Below, in pieces: positions 20,391 to 21,209 of a DNA stretch of 21,209 bases (the first letter of the stretch is position 1; every line of letters begins with the position of its first letter). The translations under genes and the position numbers were made by a program. The stretch is from an uncultured Fibrobacter sp. (GTDB lineage: Bacteria; Fibrobacterota; Fibrobacteria; Fibrobacterales; Fibrobacteraceae): assembly GCA_937891805.1 (NCBI GenBank), contig CALATK010000097.1:1-21209 (forward strand). Reading direction: 5' to 3'. The notes under the pieces are model-generated. The model was not told the origin of the DNA, did not search any database, and saw only the letters and a list, made by a program, of their open reading frames with translations.

Positions 20391-21209
20391 TTACGAACAT
20401 ATTCCTGCAAAGAACAGTGTTTCCGCCACGATGCCGTGTTCAAAGTCGGGAACGTACAGACTCTCGTTTTCACCGTGGGCGGCACATTCCGGGTCCTCTA
20501 GGCCAGTCAGCAGAATCGGTATGTCTCCGAAGGTCTTGCGGAACAGCTCTGCGCCGGGGATGCTGGCCCCGCAACCTATAAACTTGGTCTCGCTCTTGTA
20601 GGCCCGAGTCATGGCGCTTGCCATCTCCTTGAAGAAGGGGTGGCTGGTGTCCGTCACGAAGGGGTTCGCTCCGTCTTCTTCCCGTATTGTGCATTCCAGG
20701 CCGTCGGGAACGTTACTTTGTATATATTCTACCAGCAGGCGTGTGCAGCGGTCTGCATCCATGCCGGGGGCGAGCCGTATGCCTATGCGGGCATAGGCGG
20801 TGTCCTGCAGCACGTTTCCGGCGTTGGTACGGCTCCCTACCTGCATGGCGGTCACCACGATGGAGGGCCGACGCCAAAGGGATAGGAGAATTTCCTCTTC
20901 GCTCACCTTCAGCTTGACCGAGTCCAGCACGCCGCCGTCGTTGCGGAAAATCTTTTCGGTCATGCCCAGGCTCTTGTAGGATTCCAGTTCCTCTGGGGTA
21001 GGGGGGACAAGTCCGTCGCAAAATCCGGGAATGGTAATGCTCCCGTCGGCGTTGGTCATGGCGGCGATGATCTTGCAGAGTTCCTGCCCTGGGTCTGGAA
21101 TGGGGCCCGACCAGCTTCCGGAATGGAGTGGTGCCTTGGTGGCACGGAGTTCCACGTTGATGGCGCTCATGCCCCTGAGGGTGGTGGTGATGGAAGGCGT
21201 TCCCTTGGC
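20391..21209 (-). CDS. M20-family metallopeptidase (dipeptidase type), N-terminal part outside window
   Basis: 273 residues of the C-terminal part of a zinc-dependent peptidase/deacylase. The frame is open to the window's right end, and the codons before the first internal ATG (21170) read GTPSITTTLRG, which continues the domain, so the gene is cut by the window. The visible part has the start of the dimerisation (lid) domain (APLHSGSWSGPIPDP), then SIVVTAMQVGSRTNAGNVLQ, ARIGIRLAPG, IGCGASIPGAELFRKTFGDIPILLTGLE and the C-terminal metal-ligand motif AAHGENESLYV. The first metal ligands lie upstream, outside. The ending NE-xLYV-DFEHG is typical of M20 dipeptidases; the substrate is unknown. Its stop is 93 bases before cobB on the same strand. 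Confidence 0.88.
   Translation of the reverse strand, partial: AKGTPSITTTLRGMSAINVELRATKAPLHSGSWSGPIPDPGQELCKIIAAMTNADGSITIPGFCDGLVPPTPEELESYKSLGMTEKIFRNDGGVLDSVKLKVSEEEILLSLWRRPSIVVTAMQVGSRTNAGNVLQDTAYARIGIRLAPGMDADRCTRLLVEYIQSNVPDGLECTIREEDGANPFVTDTSHPFFKEMASAMTRAYKSETKFIGCGASIPGAELFRKTFGDIPILLTGLEDPECAAHGENESLYVPDFEHGIVAETLFFAGICS

Overview
This window looks like chromosomal DNA of a Fibrobacter-type bacterium (phylum Fibrobacterota). The main pointers are a Fibrobacter succinogenes major paralogous (FISUMP-like) domain at 12865-13632, Gram-negative outer-membrane proteins, and a MetX-MetW fusion. Most genes are moderately GC-rich. The stretch 12480-15420 is clearly AT-rich and looks acquired. 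Assignments come from motifs read by eye and remembered family knowledge; no searches were run.

Region 1 (1-7100, + strand) is about metals. It opens with the C-terminal part of a P-type ATPase. An apparent iron-uptake unit follows: a DtxR/MntR-type regulator, FeoA, a large FeoB with an unusual acidic insert, and a separately transcribed acidic outer-membrane beta-barrel protein. Five copies of TTAG-N6-CTAA lie in front of the regulator/feoAB operon (four copies, two of them on its -35 and -10) and of the porin gene (one copy). This suggests one metal regulon spanning the outer and inner membranes.

Region 2 (7173-12213, - strand) is a biotin locus read right to left: LysR-type regulator, bioF, bioD, bioA, bioW. 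It would convert pimelate to dethiobiotin. bioB is not in the window.

Region 3 (12214-16542, + strand) is accessory. It has a composite repeat, a strongly folded GC-rich segment (candidate structured RNA, 12612-12737), a predicted membrane protein joining a FISUMP-like domain to a DnaJ-like CxxCxGxG zinc motif, a DUF262/HNH protein of the GmrSD restriction type, and a RhuM-family protein with a phospholipase-D-like C-terminus. The last has a near-consensus promoter and is bracketed by a 14-bp direct repeat. This is the best candidate here for an undescribed, defence-like module.

Region 4 (16595-21209, - strand) is housekeeping: an M20 peptidase (cut by the window end), a CobB-type sirtuin, the fused MetX-MetW, and YicC.

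A family of short palindromic repeats (TGTCAT ... GGATCCA) recurs through the window. Two copies sit inside a larger composite element with identical internal spacing. One copy is inserted in frame in bioW as exactly nine codons; likely relatives lie inside feoB and the porin gene.
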